From contig NC_087081.1 of the NCBI RefSeq assembly GCF_026151205.1, forward strand, positions 8,057,246-8,117,245: 60,000 bases of DNA. Reading direction: 5' to 3'. Positions within the stretch are counted from its first letter, which is position 1. Every line of letters starts with the position of its first letter. The notes below the pieces were generated by a model. That model worked only from the letters and a program-made list of their open reading frames with translations. It did no database searches and had not been told where the DNA came from. This document shows, in pieces, positions 50,201-60,000 of this stretch. This stretch comes from Bolinopsis microptera. Lineage: Eukaryota > Ctenophora > Tentaculata > Lobata > Bolinopsidae. Both the position numbers and the translations under genes were made by a program.

Positions 50201-51634
50201 GACCTAAGGCTTGTACAATACCTCATGGCTAACACCACTCTAGTAGTCAGAGTGTGTTCTACTGACTCAGAGATGTTCTCTTTCAACATAGGAGCCTCCC
50301 AAGGAGACAGCACAGCTGGTAAATTGTTTACCCTCAATCTAGCTGGAGCTGTAGTGCACATAAGAGCAGTCCTCCCCTCAAGACCCAACCCTCCGATAGC
50401 CGATAACCACACGCCTCTTGAGTCCGGCTATTCAGACGATGTAGAGGAGATTGGTGAAGACATGGAGGAGTTACAGGATATCTTTCAGATCTCCAAGAAT
50501 ATTCTCAGTGAATGGAGTCTCTTTGTCAATGACACAAAGACAAAGTTTACCAGAGTGTACTTGGAAGAAGTTGGTGCCTGTGACGAGTGGGGTAATGAAC
50601 TAAGAGGAAAAGAGGAGTGGAGAAACGAGACGCTTCTTGGTACTAAGCTTGGATCAGAGCAGGATGTTACTAATAGAATAAATAAAGCTAACTCTGCCTT
50701 CTGGTCATTTGACAAGCTGTGGTGCCAGGGATCAGAGAGGAGTCAGATAACTGAGAAGATAAAGATCAAACTCTACGACTCACTAGTAGTATCAGTGCTC
50801 CTGTACAACTGCTGCTGCTGGGCCGTACCTCAGCATGTTCTAGAGTCTGTAGATGTTGTTCAGAGGAAGCACCTCAAGCGCATCCTACACATCTATTGGC
50901 CTAGCTCAATATCTAACAAGGCCCTCTACGCTCGTACCCAGACCAGGCCCCTTTCCGAGAGAGTGGAAAAGGCACGGTGGACAATGCTAGGTCATGTTCT
51001 ACGCAGTGACAACGACACGCCTGCCTACCAGTCTCTGTTATTTGCTACACTAGGATGTCAAACACTAAAGGGACGAGTGGGTAGACACAGGACTAATTTA
51101 TATGATATTATTGTGAAAAAGGACCTATTTAAGAGACAAATTTATTTGAAAAATGAAGATGATTTTACCAACTTAGTGAACTTAGCAAGAGATAGAGTAG
51201 GATGGAGGAGTTTATTTACTTTGAGACATATTGAACGAATGAGTCTTCGTAAGCGTAAATAGGCCAGCACTTTGCTGAGCCTCTTTATGTGCTCTTTTGT
51301 TTATAGATGTTATTATATATATAATATATAACTTGGGAGTCTCTCTCTCTAGTGCAGCAGGAGTTGGAGAATGGGGACGCGTTGTGAAAGCCACCGCAAG
51401 GAAGGCTTACAGTCGACGCCGACCAATCAAAAGAAAGACTACTGATGCATAGGTTTATAAAAGTATAAAACAAGATTTATTGAAGAAACGCGTCAATATT
51501 CATTACTAATCTGCGTTACTCAAACATTATTAAAGTGAGAAAGTAATCATTTAAGAGCAATCATTTATATGAAACCTACCACATTGAGCAGAAGAGAAGA
51601 GTAGGTGAAGCGTTAGTAGAAGAAATATCGACAT
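46804..51634 (-). CDS. partial paralogue of the lectin-like/CCP gene
   Basis: Two exons remain: 51580-51634 encodes the signal peptide MSIFLLLTLHLLFSSAQC, and 46804-47232 encodes the lectin-like domain (KRERLAGEIVP, TIDLDLNTHSYTEPGSDGKS, WLKVTLDQVHCVEQVMWL, CSIRDCSTCEGTYC). Exon lengths, phases and splice sites match those at 23742 and 23075. Intron 1 carries a 3.9-kb retroelement on the opposite strand. I see no ephrin-like or CCP exons downstream, so this is a truncated duplicate or it encodes a short secreted lectin-like protein. Confidence 0.72.
47700..48790. repeat. tandem repeats of the retroelement 5' region, second copy
   Basis: Built from the same building blocks as 30715-31590, with blocks of about 360 bp repeated (compare 48058-48180 with 48416-48540). 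Open frames here are by-products. Confidence 0.9.
49130..51262 (+). CDS. non-LTR reverse transcriptase ORF, 710 residues
   Basis: Polymerase of a LINE-type element, which copies element RNA at a nicked target. Palm motif A is SIDMSAAFNTI with D332, motif B is GASQGDSTAGKLF, and motif C is YSDD (D436-D437) instead of the common YADD. The thumb region has WSLFVNDTKTKFTRVY and the tail has RKHLKRILHIYWPSSISNKA then MLGHVLR. The same frame is open upstream from about 48960 and includes LKSDHKPVVARV, the SDH end of an APE endonuclease, but the rest of the endonuclease is missing. No stop or frameshift interrupts the polymerase. I do not assign a clade. Confidence 0.92.
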   Translation: MLSTFEKKVRMRPKTGNPNDDLNNLITDAYNTADEVLGTIPPKKHKSFSTDPEIAELSLERKQLMIANMQNKFPTNRKHVKTNINQLRRKITKRLRDINNRSADTLVEEINNTDDARRYFGASKILAKGYVRPALTVHNSAGNIAGTNEEKARIIKEYFEAEFNDADEPTLPAFLDPPSSLNSPITVTEIERAISKLKSGKAVGIDKVPGEVMKALNNPLLHEELAKVFNESFEKNIHIEAIGAGILTPLAKPGKTRGPVKSIRPLTLLNVSRKILSLIVLNRIERAVDNFTGPFQAAYKAGRSCADLVWAQSMLISVVMKKKFEWNKVSIDMSAAFNTIRRGTTIRLLEAAGCSRDDLRLVQYLMANTTLVVRVCSTDSEMFSFNIGASQGDSTAGKLFTLNLAGAVVHIRAVLPSRPNPPIADNHTPLESGYSDDVEEIGEDMEELQDIFQISKNILSEWSLFVNDTKTKFTRVYLEEVGACDEWGNELRGKEEWRNETLLGTKLGSEQDVTNRINKANSAFWSFDKLWCQGSERSQITEKIKIKLYDSLVVSVLLYNCCCWAVPQHVLESVDVVQRKHLKRILHIYWPSSISNKALYARTQTRPLSERVEKARWTMLGHVLRSDNDTPAYQSLLFATLGCQTLKGRVGRHRTNLYDIIVKKDLFKRQIYLKNEDDFTNLVNLARDRVGWRSLFTLRHIERMSLRKRK

Positions 51635-51639
51635 TTCTC

Positions 51640-52600
51640 TGTAGAAATAATTATTTTCAGTTTGAGTTAGCTTAAAGTTTAAATTTCATGAAGAAATTTT
51701 TAAATGATTCGTTCAAGAGACACAGCTCACATTCTACTCATAACAACTATATCTAGACATTAATTTGAATAACTTTTTAGTTAATTCAGTTAGTTTCATT
51801 CCATTCAGTTGTTTTCAGTGAAGTTTATTTCAGTAAATTTTCATTATAACAATTATACCATTTAACAAAAATCGTCCTCTTATGGAATGGGAATAACATC
51901 AAATTGAATAACTGTCGGTACCACTTGGTCGAAAACTTTTTCACTGTGCCCTGTGGTTTTTACTTTTACATCATTAAAATACAACTGGAACTTTCTTGAT
52001 AGGATCCAATGTAAAAATCTGCATAGCTTCTGAGACGATGACCTTTTTTTTCAAAAACCTTAAATGTGGTCAGTTGGAAGATATAAAAGTGTTAAATTAA
52101 AGGGAAGCTGATTTCGCCAAATCGATGGTGGCATTATTGCTACCATGATGTAATCATTGTAATCATAGTAAGGAAGCTAACAGTAACAAAATTAGATTTA
52201 AGATAGAAAACGTAAGAATTTAGAATTATAACTTTTATCAAAATGAATGAAAATGTCGAATATTACTTTCGTGGAAAATAAATACCAGCATCAGAATTAT
52301 GAAACTGGATAAGGAATATTACTGAAGTATAATAGTAGGAGAGTTGCACTTAACTATACAACTCCTGGCCAACAATGTTCCAAAATGGTTTTGAGGTTGC
52401 AGGTACGCTTATTTGTGCCTCAGTTAATTGGTTTTTCTAAAAACGAATTGAGGAAATTCGGCCAAAAAAACGTTTTGGTGTTTTAGTTTCTACAGTAAAT
52501 AGATATTAGACCACAATATGACATGGTATTGCTAACAGAGAAGGAGGGAGGGAGAGAGAGCAGCAAATTTTATGTGACCGCTGAGAAACTGAGCTCATCT
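51640..52600. other. upstream region of the paralogue; no other gene seen
   Basis: The first 120 bases resemble the region upstream of 23796. Beyond that it is AT-rich, with a short gagggagggagagagag tract near 52545. Confidence 0.4.
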
Positions 52601-53390
52601 GCGTCAGGTTGTAGGCTTAAAACCTACCTAGACGCGCGAGTATCACGCGTTAAATTACCTGGGCACTCACTGGTACCCTCAAGCCACGTGACCTAGCGAA
52701 GCTAACCAGCTGTCAAACTGACTAAACAAGACCAATCCTGAGTCAGGATTGGTTTAGGTCAGAATTCTTAACGATTTCAGTGTTGTTGTTATACTCGATC
52801 ACAACGTGACTCCGCGTGACAGATCATTATTCTTGGGCATGGCATGGCATCATTTTATTCACTGCAGTCGGCCCATTTAGAGATCAGAACGTGGCGTCGA
52901 GAATATTGATTGCCTCTCCCACGGATCCTCAATTCTAAGTCAGCGCCCCACCGGAGGTATTATGATTCCTCGAGGAAGAGGCTGACATTTTCCAAGTGTA
53001 GTAAAGAAGACCGATTAAAAAGAATAGACCTGTCTGGACAAAAGAACACACAGTGCTCTTACTCTCAGGAAATATCGAACTGCAGTGTTTTACACAGAGA
53101 GCTTTTGTTTTACAAAAGATTGCAAGGATTTCAAAATGTAATCACCTATGTAATATTGCAGTATTATGGAAAAAGTATCGAGCTGTAGAGCAGCTGTAGA
53201 GCAGTATCAAACTTAAACATTAAGTTGTGGATTGAAAGTTGAATCGAAATCTTAAAAAGTTATAATGATCAATATTCAATATACATGTATATTGTATCAC
53301 TATCTATGAATACAAATTCATATGAAAATATATTATATAGAATATAGGGTTAAACGGTCTGAATCAAATCTCAAGAAACCAAAACGGTCT
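52601..53390. other. no gene supported; a hairpin and a dispersed repeat
   Basis: gaccaatcctgagtcaggattggt at about 52730-52755 forms a strong hairpin. 52603-52665 is related to the insertion at 42636. A 92-codon frame at 52910-53188 has no recognisable feature, so I do not call it. Confidence 0.45.
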
Positions 53391-53392
53391 GA

Positions 53393-53691
53393 ATGAGGGT
53401 GAACCTGCTATAACAGGCATAACCCTGACAGGTACTACAGTCTCTAATAGAGCAGGTCCAGGATCACCACTACTAATATCACTTGTTCCACACAGTAAAC
53501 CTGGTATAGTGTTACCATTGACCAGTTTTTACCGTCAGAACCAGCTATATACTGTGTAGGTGTAAGTCTCCAGGTTAAGGTCTATAACGTGGTGAGCAGC
53601 TCCTTCTTATCATCTCTCGTGCGGGACTGTTCAGCAATGAATGGGACTATTTCACCAGTCAGTCTTTCTCTCTTAGCTGTAATAACACGTA
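53393..53691 (-). pseudogene. broken third copy of the lectin-like exon
   Basis: After ttacag the minus strand reads KRERLTGEIVPFIAEQSRTR like the other two copies. The frame then breaks: the GAHxxIDLDLET block survives only in a shifted frame, and CSIRDCSTCEG-type sequence is frameshifted and cut short near 53393. No signal-peptide exon was seen nearby. Confidence 0.82.
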
Positions 53692-53891
53692 TTACTTATA
53701 GTTATACAGTTCCTATAAATACAACTTATTTAGATTGTTATTTTTTACTGCTCAATCATAGACACTGATCTATAGATATTTTGACATTTTTTACTACTTA
53801 TTGTATGAAAAATTAATTTACAAATTATCTGCAAAAATTTTTAAAACGCAAAAAAAAAGATTACAAAATTTTGATTTTTGATGGTTTTGAA

Positions 53892-53973
53892 TGCCTTCGA
53901 GCGTTCATTTTAATGTCCGCTCATAATTATGTCCGTTCATTTAATGCCCGGTCAAATAAGGGCCGATAAGGTA
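53892..53973. mobile_element. right half of an ACCTTATCGGAC-family MITE
   Basis: gagcgttcattttaatgtcc followed by gtccgttcatttaatgcccg and ending gggccgataaggta. Confidence 0.62.
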
Positions 53974-54274
53974 TCTTACTTATAATTCAGAGAATTATTT
54001 TTGTTTGTTTGTACGACCGCCCACGTGCAAATAAGATGAGAAATATGAAGTTGCATAATAACCATGGTAATTGTATTCAAAAGCGCACGTGAACGTGCAA
54101 AGATTTGCGAGCGACATTTTGATCGGTTTTGTGGTAATTACGTTGTGTTCAGTGCGAGCTACCTTTTAATCGGCTGTATCTTCGGTTGTGACGGATATTT
54201 GTTGATGCTATAAAAACTGACTACCAAAGAATACTATTAGTATTACTATTAGCTTCCTCCCTGTGACCACGGGC
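53974..54274. other. no gene supported
   Basis: Short unique sequence with one cccacgtgca and several cacgtgaacgtgc-type motifs near 54020-54100. Confidence 0.4.
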
Positions 54275-54501
54275 TTTCTAGTGTATCAATAATCCGTTGT
54301 GCCATTATTTGGGAGTGTTATTGTTTGATAATCCGCATCAGATTACCGTACGTAGTATAGTAGTACTACTTTTTTCAAACAGATCTGTCTGTACTATTAT
54401 TAGTAGATTTGGGTCACCAAATGCATTATCTCCACTCTTTATACTTATAGTGAATTTTATTTGAGTTTATGAAGCTTTTATTTTTAGTCGATTTGTGTTA
54501 A

Positions 54502-54522
54502 GGGGGGGGGGGGGGGGGGGGG
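54502..54522. repeat. run of 21 G
   Basis: An uninterrupted G homopolymer, unusual in this AT-rich DNA, at the left edge of the block missing from copy 1. The length may be inexact because such runs sequence poorly. Confidence 0.9.
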
Positions 54523-55103
54523 CCAATGGGTATTTTTTTGTGAAAATTGATTTCGAGATAGTAATCGCCAACCGCCAAACGGTGCCCGCGGGGCAGCCAC
54601 GCCCATATTTGGTCCAAATTAGGCCCAATTTGGCCAAATACCCTGAACATGCCCAAAACCCAGGTTTAAAAACATTTTCGTGCAAAAATTTTGAAAACTG
54701 ATAGAGTTATTTCCAAATTAATGAAATCAATTCCGCGAATATCGCTAAATACGGGCTAAATACGGGCAATTTAGTTCATTTTTGGGGTATTTTCGCCTTA
54801 GTGTCCACATTTAAACAGATGTAAAGCAATAACTTACAGAGAATATGTAGTTTAGGTTTACCTTTCATATAAAGTAAGTCTCATTCAAAAATATTGATAT
54901 TTGACTAATTTATGGGACGAAATCTACCAAATTTGATGCGTATGCCCAAATATGGACATATGGTTTTTGGCTCACAACTCAGTCATTTTTAAGATTTTAA
55001 GATGAATTAGTGCTCGAATGTTAACTTTCATTAGTTGCAGCACTGACCACTGATTCATCATTTCAGTGATTTCTTTCTTTTGTTATCATTTTATTTTAGC
55101 CAT

Positions 55104-55318
55104 TTATAAATTTATGAATTTATGAATTTATGAATATATGAATATATGAATTTATGAATTTATGAATTTATGAATTTATGAATTTATGAATTTATGAATT
55201 TATGAATTTATGAATTTATGAATTTATGAATTTATGAATTTATGAATTTATGAATTTATGAATTTATGAATTTATGAATTTATGAATTTATGAATTTATG
55301 AATTTATGAATTTATGAA
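55104..55318. repeat. 8-bp satellite (atgaattt)n, left part of array 2
   Basis: About 215 bp of atgaattt units with two atgaatat variants at the left, ending exactly where the LINE sequence begins. Confidence 0.95.
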
Positions 55319-55375
55319 TGTCAATCGCCTTAATGATTCTGATATTAAGTCTAAATTTTTTGATTCCTTTAAAAG

Positions 55376-56496
55376 CTTAGTTGTAGTGAACGTACGGAAC
55401 GTTCACTAGAAATAGTTTGTGAACGCGTTTGCTAAAAGATTTTAACGTTCAGAACATAAGGAACGTTAATTGCTATTATGAAATTAAAATACCGGACATA
55501 GCCCAATTATCCGGCAAAGTACTAGCGTTTCCATTGCCAGGCCTTCAGGGCCTTGAGGTATGTTACAAATACAATTAATGTTGTTTGATCTTGAGCCCCA
55601 TTTCTGGATAGAAGTCGACTATTTATGCTCAATTCTCGAGCCGATAATAGTCTTGCTTAGATTTTCAGACAATAGTCTTAAGATTCCTGTTGGTTTCATC
55701 GGTGTAATTTATTACAAATATTATCTGTTCACCTTAAAGTTAGCAAATTTTGCTTTCCGCAATAGAAACCATAAAAGTGATATGGTTAGTCTTGCCAACA
55801 AAAGGTGGCTCGAGCTCCATTCCCCCCTACATTCAGTAGGGTTTTGTGTTCACCCGGCTTATCAGGGATATGATCAGTACACGAATCAGGATGTCTGGAA
55901 GGAGTTTCTAGATGTCATGGACACGTGATGTGACGGCGCAACAAAGAAGAAGATACTTTCGCAGCACACGTTCTACCGAGAGAAAAGAGGCTCATTCTCT
56001 ACTGACGCTGCTTCAAGTTTTAGCCAAGATTCTGACGATCCAGTCTCTTGGTGGAGCAACTTCGGTTGCGAGGTACCCGAACTACAGAGTTTTGCAATGA
56101 AAGCGCTGTCGCAATCGACATCAGCCTCACCCTGTGAGACGAATTGGAGCTTGTACGACTGGGTGTTAAACAAAAAAGAAACCGCCTCACAGTTGACAAG
56201 CAGCGAGACCTTATTTATGTTAACGCAAGTTTGCGTCTTATGAACAATTCACGAATTAAAGAGCAATAATTTCATTACTATTTGCTATACTAGTGACTTA
56301 TTTTTATTCATTATTGTTTATTTACTGTCTAATTCCGACAACATGGTTTTATCTCATTGTATCCATCTAAAGTTAAAAACTATCGGAAAAATTATCAAAA
56401 TATTGACTAACGTTCACTAACGTTCACAAACGTTCACTACAAAATGATTGGAACGTACGTTCAGTACGACTAAGTTCAGCGTTCACTACAACTAAG
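55376..56496 (+). mobile_element. hAT transposon remnant with 8-bp target duplication
   Basis: Terminal inverted repeats cttagttgtagtgaacg and cgttcactacaactaag are perfect over 17 bp. tttaaaag at 55368-55375 and 56497-56504 is the 8-bp target duplication. The element is 1,121 bp and keeps only the C-terminal part of a transposase, so it cannot move on its own. It interrupts the LINE ORF. Confidence 0.93.
55560..56245 (+). pseudogene. C-terminal part of a hAT transposase, disrupted
   Basis: A 122-codon frame ends at TGA (55926-55928), and the same frame continues after it with SQDSDDPVSWWSNFGCEVPE, MKALSQSTSASPCETNWSLY and a frameshift at a run of A near 56170. It finishes NRLTVDKQRDLIYVNASLRL. 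The S.(P)C..NWS.YDW...NRL......LIYV...LR series is the hAT dimerisation domain. One stop and one frameshift make it non-functional, and the N-terminal BED and catalytic parts are absent. Confidence 0.85.
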
Positions 56497-56568
56497 TTTA
56501 AAAGTAATATTGATTGTAGAGTTTTAACTAATAATGCTATTTCTGAAAATTCTGATATATTTGGTATA

Positions 56569-58334
56569 TTGAGTAAATGTGCCGTCCAGGTGGTTGGTAA
56601 AGTGCCCCCGGGGAAGCCTCATCAGTACAGCGACGATCCAACTGTCGTTAAACTTTCAGCAGAGAGAAAGTCCCTTCAGCAAGAATGTAGTCTCACAGGG
56701 ATAAGCGACAGGAGTGACCTCAGAAAAAGAATCAACCATCTCAAACGTACCATCAAAAAGAGGTTGAAATCCATCAACGAGGCCACTGCTAACGCCCTAG
56801 TTATAGATGTCATCAACAACACCGACAGCTGCAGAAGCATGTTTGAAGCGAATAGAACTTTGGCCAAGTGTAGGATGAAGAAAGACGGAGTGACTGTCCA
56901 CGATGCAGACGGGAACACCTTAGGTTCTGACTCATTAAAAGCAGAAGCTATTAAAGAATACTTTAATAATGAGTTCAATGACAAAGATGAACCCCACCTC
57001 CCAGCATTCATAGACCCTCCTGGAAGCCTCCTCTGTCCCATAACACCTGAAGAAGTTGGCCGTGCTGTTATGAAGCTGAAATCCGGTAGAGCGTATGGCC
57101 CTGACGGTATACCTAATGAGCTAATGAAAGCTGCTGGATATCCCCTCCACTGTGAGTTGGCTAGGATCTACAATCTCTCCTTTGAGACCAACACATACAT
57201 CCCAGCTATTGGAGAAGGTATCGGGGTATCCTGACACCCCTTCAGAAGCCAGGAAAACCCCGAGGTCCGATAAAGTCTATCCGGCCCCTCACATTGCTAA
57301 ATGGAACTAGAAAAGTCCTATCCCTCGTAGCCTTGAACAGAATCAATTACCACGTTGATATGTACACTGGACCTTGGCAGGCGGCATACAAGCAGGGTCG
57401 CAGTTGTGCTGACCTGGTATGGTCTCAGAGAATGTTGACATCAGTGGTTACCAGGCGCGAGTTTGAGTATAGTAAAATCAACATTGACATGACCGCTGCG
57501 TTTAATACTATCCGCAGACAGACCATCATCAACCTCCTCATTGATGCAGGATGCTCTAGAGACGACATTCGCCTAGTTCAGTACCTCCTCTCAAATACAA
57601 AGCTCAAGGTGACAGTCAACAGATCTGAGTCTGGTGAATTTGTGATTAATATTGGCGCTTACCAGGGAGACAGTCTGGCAGGTAAAGTGTTTACATTGAC
57701 CCTCGCCGGTGCCCTGAATCACATCAGAGCCGTGATCAGTGTCACGATTCCTAGACCAAACCCCCCAGTCTCTGATAGAGGCCTCCCGTTAGAGTCCGCC
57801 TATGCTGACGATGCTGAGCTTCTGAGTGAAGATGGTCAGAGCCTGGTGAAGATACTAGAGATTGCCAGTGATATACTAAAGGATTGGAGTCTCTTTGTTA
57901 ACGAATCAAAGACGGTGTTTACAAGAGTGTATTTGGCAGATACAGATGCTTTAGATGCCCATGGCAATAAAATTAGAGGAGATGAAGAGTGGCGAGAGTC
58001 AGTGCTATTAGGATCAAAGCTCTGTTCAGAAAGAGATATTGTCAACAGACGCAACAAAGCCAATGTTGCCTTCTACACCTACAAGAAAGTCTGGTTGAAT
58101 AGTTCTGTTCAGATCAGTGAGAGTAGAAAGCTGAAGCTGTACGAAGCTCTTGTCACTTCAGTGTTGTTGTATAACTGTAGCAGCTGGGCTGCTCCTGAAA
58201 CCGTAATGGCATCTGTCGACGTTCTTCAAAGGAAGCATCTGAGACAGATAATCAACACCTATTGGCCTACGGTTATCAGTAACGATTTAGTGTACAAAGC
58301 TCATGATAGACGTCTATGGAGAAGCTATGGGTGA
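56569..58334 (+). pseudogene. frameshifted LINE reverse transcriptase
   Basis: The first open part (56569-57234, 221 codons) covers the fingers, including LKSGRAYGPDGIPNELMKAA. It breaks where ggtatc is duplicated (ggtatcggggtatcctgac, about 57218). The second part (57294-58334, 346 codons) has motif A NIDMTAAFNTI, motif B GAYQGDSLAGKVF, motif C YADD and WSLFVNESKTVFTRVY. The end is cut after VISNDLVYKAHD, and the conserved LGHVLR tail is missing. An 8-base duplication and a 3' deletion therefore disable it. Confidence 0.9.
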
Positions 58335-58406
58335 GTCGAGACTACTCAGCCACTCGATTTTATGAATTAATTTCTATTATCTTGTGTTTGCTGTATATAG
58401 TTGATT

Positions 58407-59660
58407 AATAATGAATTTATGAATTTATGAATTTATGAATTTATGAATTTATGAATTTATGAATTTATGAATTTATGAATTTATGAATTTATGAATTTAT
58501 GAATTTATGAATTTATGAATTTATGAATTTATGAATTTATGAATTTATGAATTTATGAATTTATGAATTTATGAATTTATGAATTTATGAATTTATGAAT
58601 TTATGAATTTATGAATTTATGAATTTATGAATTTATGAATTTATGAATTTATGAATTTATGAATTTATGAATTTATGAATTTATGAATTTATGAATTTAT
58701 GAATTTATGAATTTATGAATTTATGAATTTATGAACTTATGAATTTATGAATTTATGAATTTATGAATTTATGAACTTATGAACTTATGAATTTATGAAC
58801 TTATGAACTTATGAACTTATGAATTTATGAATTTATGAATTTATGAATTTATGAACTTATGAATTTATGAATTTATGAACTTATGAATTTATGAATTTAT
58901 GAATTTATGAATTTATGAATTTATGAATTTATGAATTTATGAATTTATGAATTTATGAATTTATGAATTTATGAATTTATGAATTTATGAATTTATGAAT
59001 TTATGAATTTATGAATTTATGAATTTATGAATTTATGAATTTATGAATTTATGAATTTATGAATTTATGAATTTATGAATTTATGAATTTATGAATTTAT
59101 GAATTTATGAATTTATGAATTTATGAATTTATGAATTTATGAATTTATGAATTTATGAATTTATGAATTTATGAATTTATGAATTTATGAATTTATGAAT
59201 TTATGAATTTATGAATTTATGAATTTATGAATTTATGAATTTATGAATTTATGAATTTATGAATTTATGAATTTATGAATTTATGAATTTATGAATTTAT
59301 GAATTTATGAATTTATGAATTTATGAATTTATGAATTTATGAATTTATGAATTTATGAATTTATGAATTTATGAATTTATGAATTTATGAATTTATGAAT
59401 TTATGAATTTATGAATTTATGAATTTATGAATTTATGAATTTATGAATTTATGAATTTATGAATTTATGAATTTATGAATTTATGAATTTATGAATTTAT
59501 GAATTTATGAATTTATGAATTTATGAATTTATGAATTTATGAATTTATGAATTTATGAATTTATGAATTTATGAATTTATGAATTTATGAATTTATGAAT
59601 TTATGAATTTATGAATTTATGAATTTATGAATTTATGAATTTATGAACTTATGAATTTAT
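58407..59660. repeat. 8-bp satellite (atgaattt)n, right part of array 2
   Basis: About 1.25 kb of atgaattt units. atgaactt variants cluster at 58735-58880 and recur at about 59646. It is flanked on the right by the same sequence as array 1. Confidence 0.97.
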
Positions 59661-60000
59661 CTATGGAAGTCCAATGATAAATAAAAGTACATTGTTTGGT
59701 ACTGGGTCAAGAAATACGTCGTCTCTCCTAGAAAACAAATACTTCGTCACAGTCGACTTTAGAGTGTAGAACATATTGTATGTTAATATAATATACTCTC
59801 AAAAATAAAAATAAACATAGTAATTACGTATAAACGAATTCACGATTCTAGGAACTTACAATTCATTTAGTTTAAAGAATTAAAAAAAATACTTCCCCAA
59901 ATTAAAATAATAACAATAAGGTTATCACAATTTCAATATTTCAAAATTTCGTTTTCAATCTAAAATGTAGCTTTAAAACTATTTTTGATCGAAAGCCTCA

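Larger units (their letters stand above)
47491..51436 (+). mobile_element. non-LTR retroelement with 5' tandem repeats and polymerase ORF
   Basis: It begins ccccacgaaaaacctcaccg and ends gaccaatcaaaagaa. gactactgatgc at 47479-47490 and 51437-51448 is a 12-bp target duplication. The 5' part is tandem repeats, followed by one long polymerase ORF and a short 3' end with ctcttatgtgctctttt and TATA-rich sequence. It has the same termini as the element at 30483-31892. It sits in intron 1 of the lectin-like paralogue, in the opposite orientation to that gene. Confidence 0.88.
55320..58406 (+). mobile_element. 5'-truncated LINE inserted in the 8-bp satellite
   Basis: It begins inside a coding frame (LNDSDIKSKFFDSFK), continues after the hAT insertion into the polymerase, and ends in a short AT-rich 3' part before the satellite resumes. 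It belongs to the same broad family as the polymerase at 49130-51262 but differs at many positions. Confidence 0.75.
54278..60000. repeat. large repeat unit, copy 2, expanded by nested insertions
   Basis: The flanks match copy 1 (32286-34300). Copy 2 has an extra block at about 54501-55004 that starts with a run of 21 G. Its satellite is split by a LINE (about 55320-58406), which in turn is split by a hAT element (55376-56496). The right flank runs to the window end. Confidence 0.8.

Noticed and set aside
52910-53188. 92-codon plus-strand ORF
   Set aside because: Basic, low-information sequence without splice partners or homology pattern. Length alone is not convincing.

Overview
The window is animal nuclear DNA. 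It is AT-rich, its genes are split by GT-AG introns into modular exons that mostly share phase 1, and it is full of transposons and satellites. An integrin beta subunit next to a secreted multi-CCP gene fits a metazoan. The repeat load and domain style suggest a non-bilaterian such as a cnidarian, sponge or placozoan, but nothing here fixes the species. No rRNA, tRNA, CRISPR or bacterial operon was seen.

Region 1 (1-12000, plus strand) is an integrin beta gene whose 5' end lies outside the window. Exons cover part of the hybrid domain, the complete beta-I domain with its metal-site motifs, four I-EGF modules, the beta-tail, the membrane helix and the cytoplasmic tail. Two duplicated last exons offer alternative C-termini. 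One I-EGF exon carries an in-frame TAG. Its introns hold a 276-bp satellite, a 31-bp minisatellite made of the intron-exon junction itself, a CACGTG minisatellite and several small DNA transposons.

Region 2 (14777-23796, minus strand) is a gene for a secreted protein: signal peptide, a lectin-like (F5/8-type) domain, about 15 ephrin-receptor-like 16-residue repeats in one exon, one more GCC2/GCC3-like exon, and seven CCP (sushi) modules. Its first two exons are duplicated at 46804-51634 and, as a broken copy, near 53393-53691.

Region 3 (23800-34000) is a mosaic of MITEs, hairpin clusters, retroelement pieces, a TSD-flanked non-autonomous retroelement (30483-31892) and the first large 8-bp satellite.

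Region 4 (34600-45360) is a tandem cluster of degenerate minus-strand coding fragments of an unrecognised family. It contains a perfect 84-bp palindrome, a 21-bp array with higher-order repeats, and a 3.7-kb foldback element.

Region 5 (46300-60000) has the partial paralogue of the lectin-like gene, with a TSD-flanked retroelement encoding a 710-residue reverse transcriptase in its intron 1. After it comes a nest: a large repeat unit whose 8-bp satellite is split by a LINE, which is itself split by a hAT element with an 8-bp target duplication.
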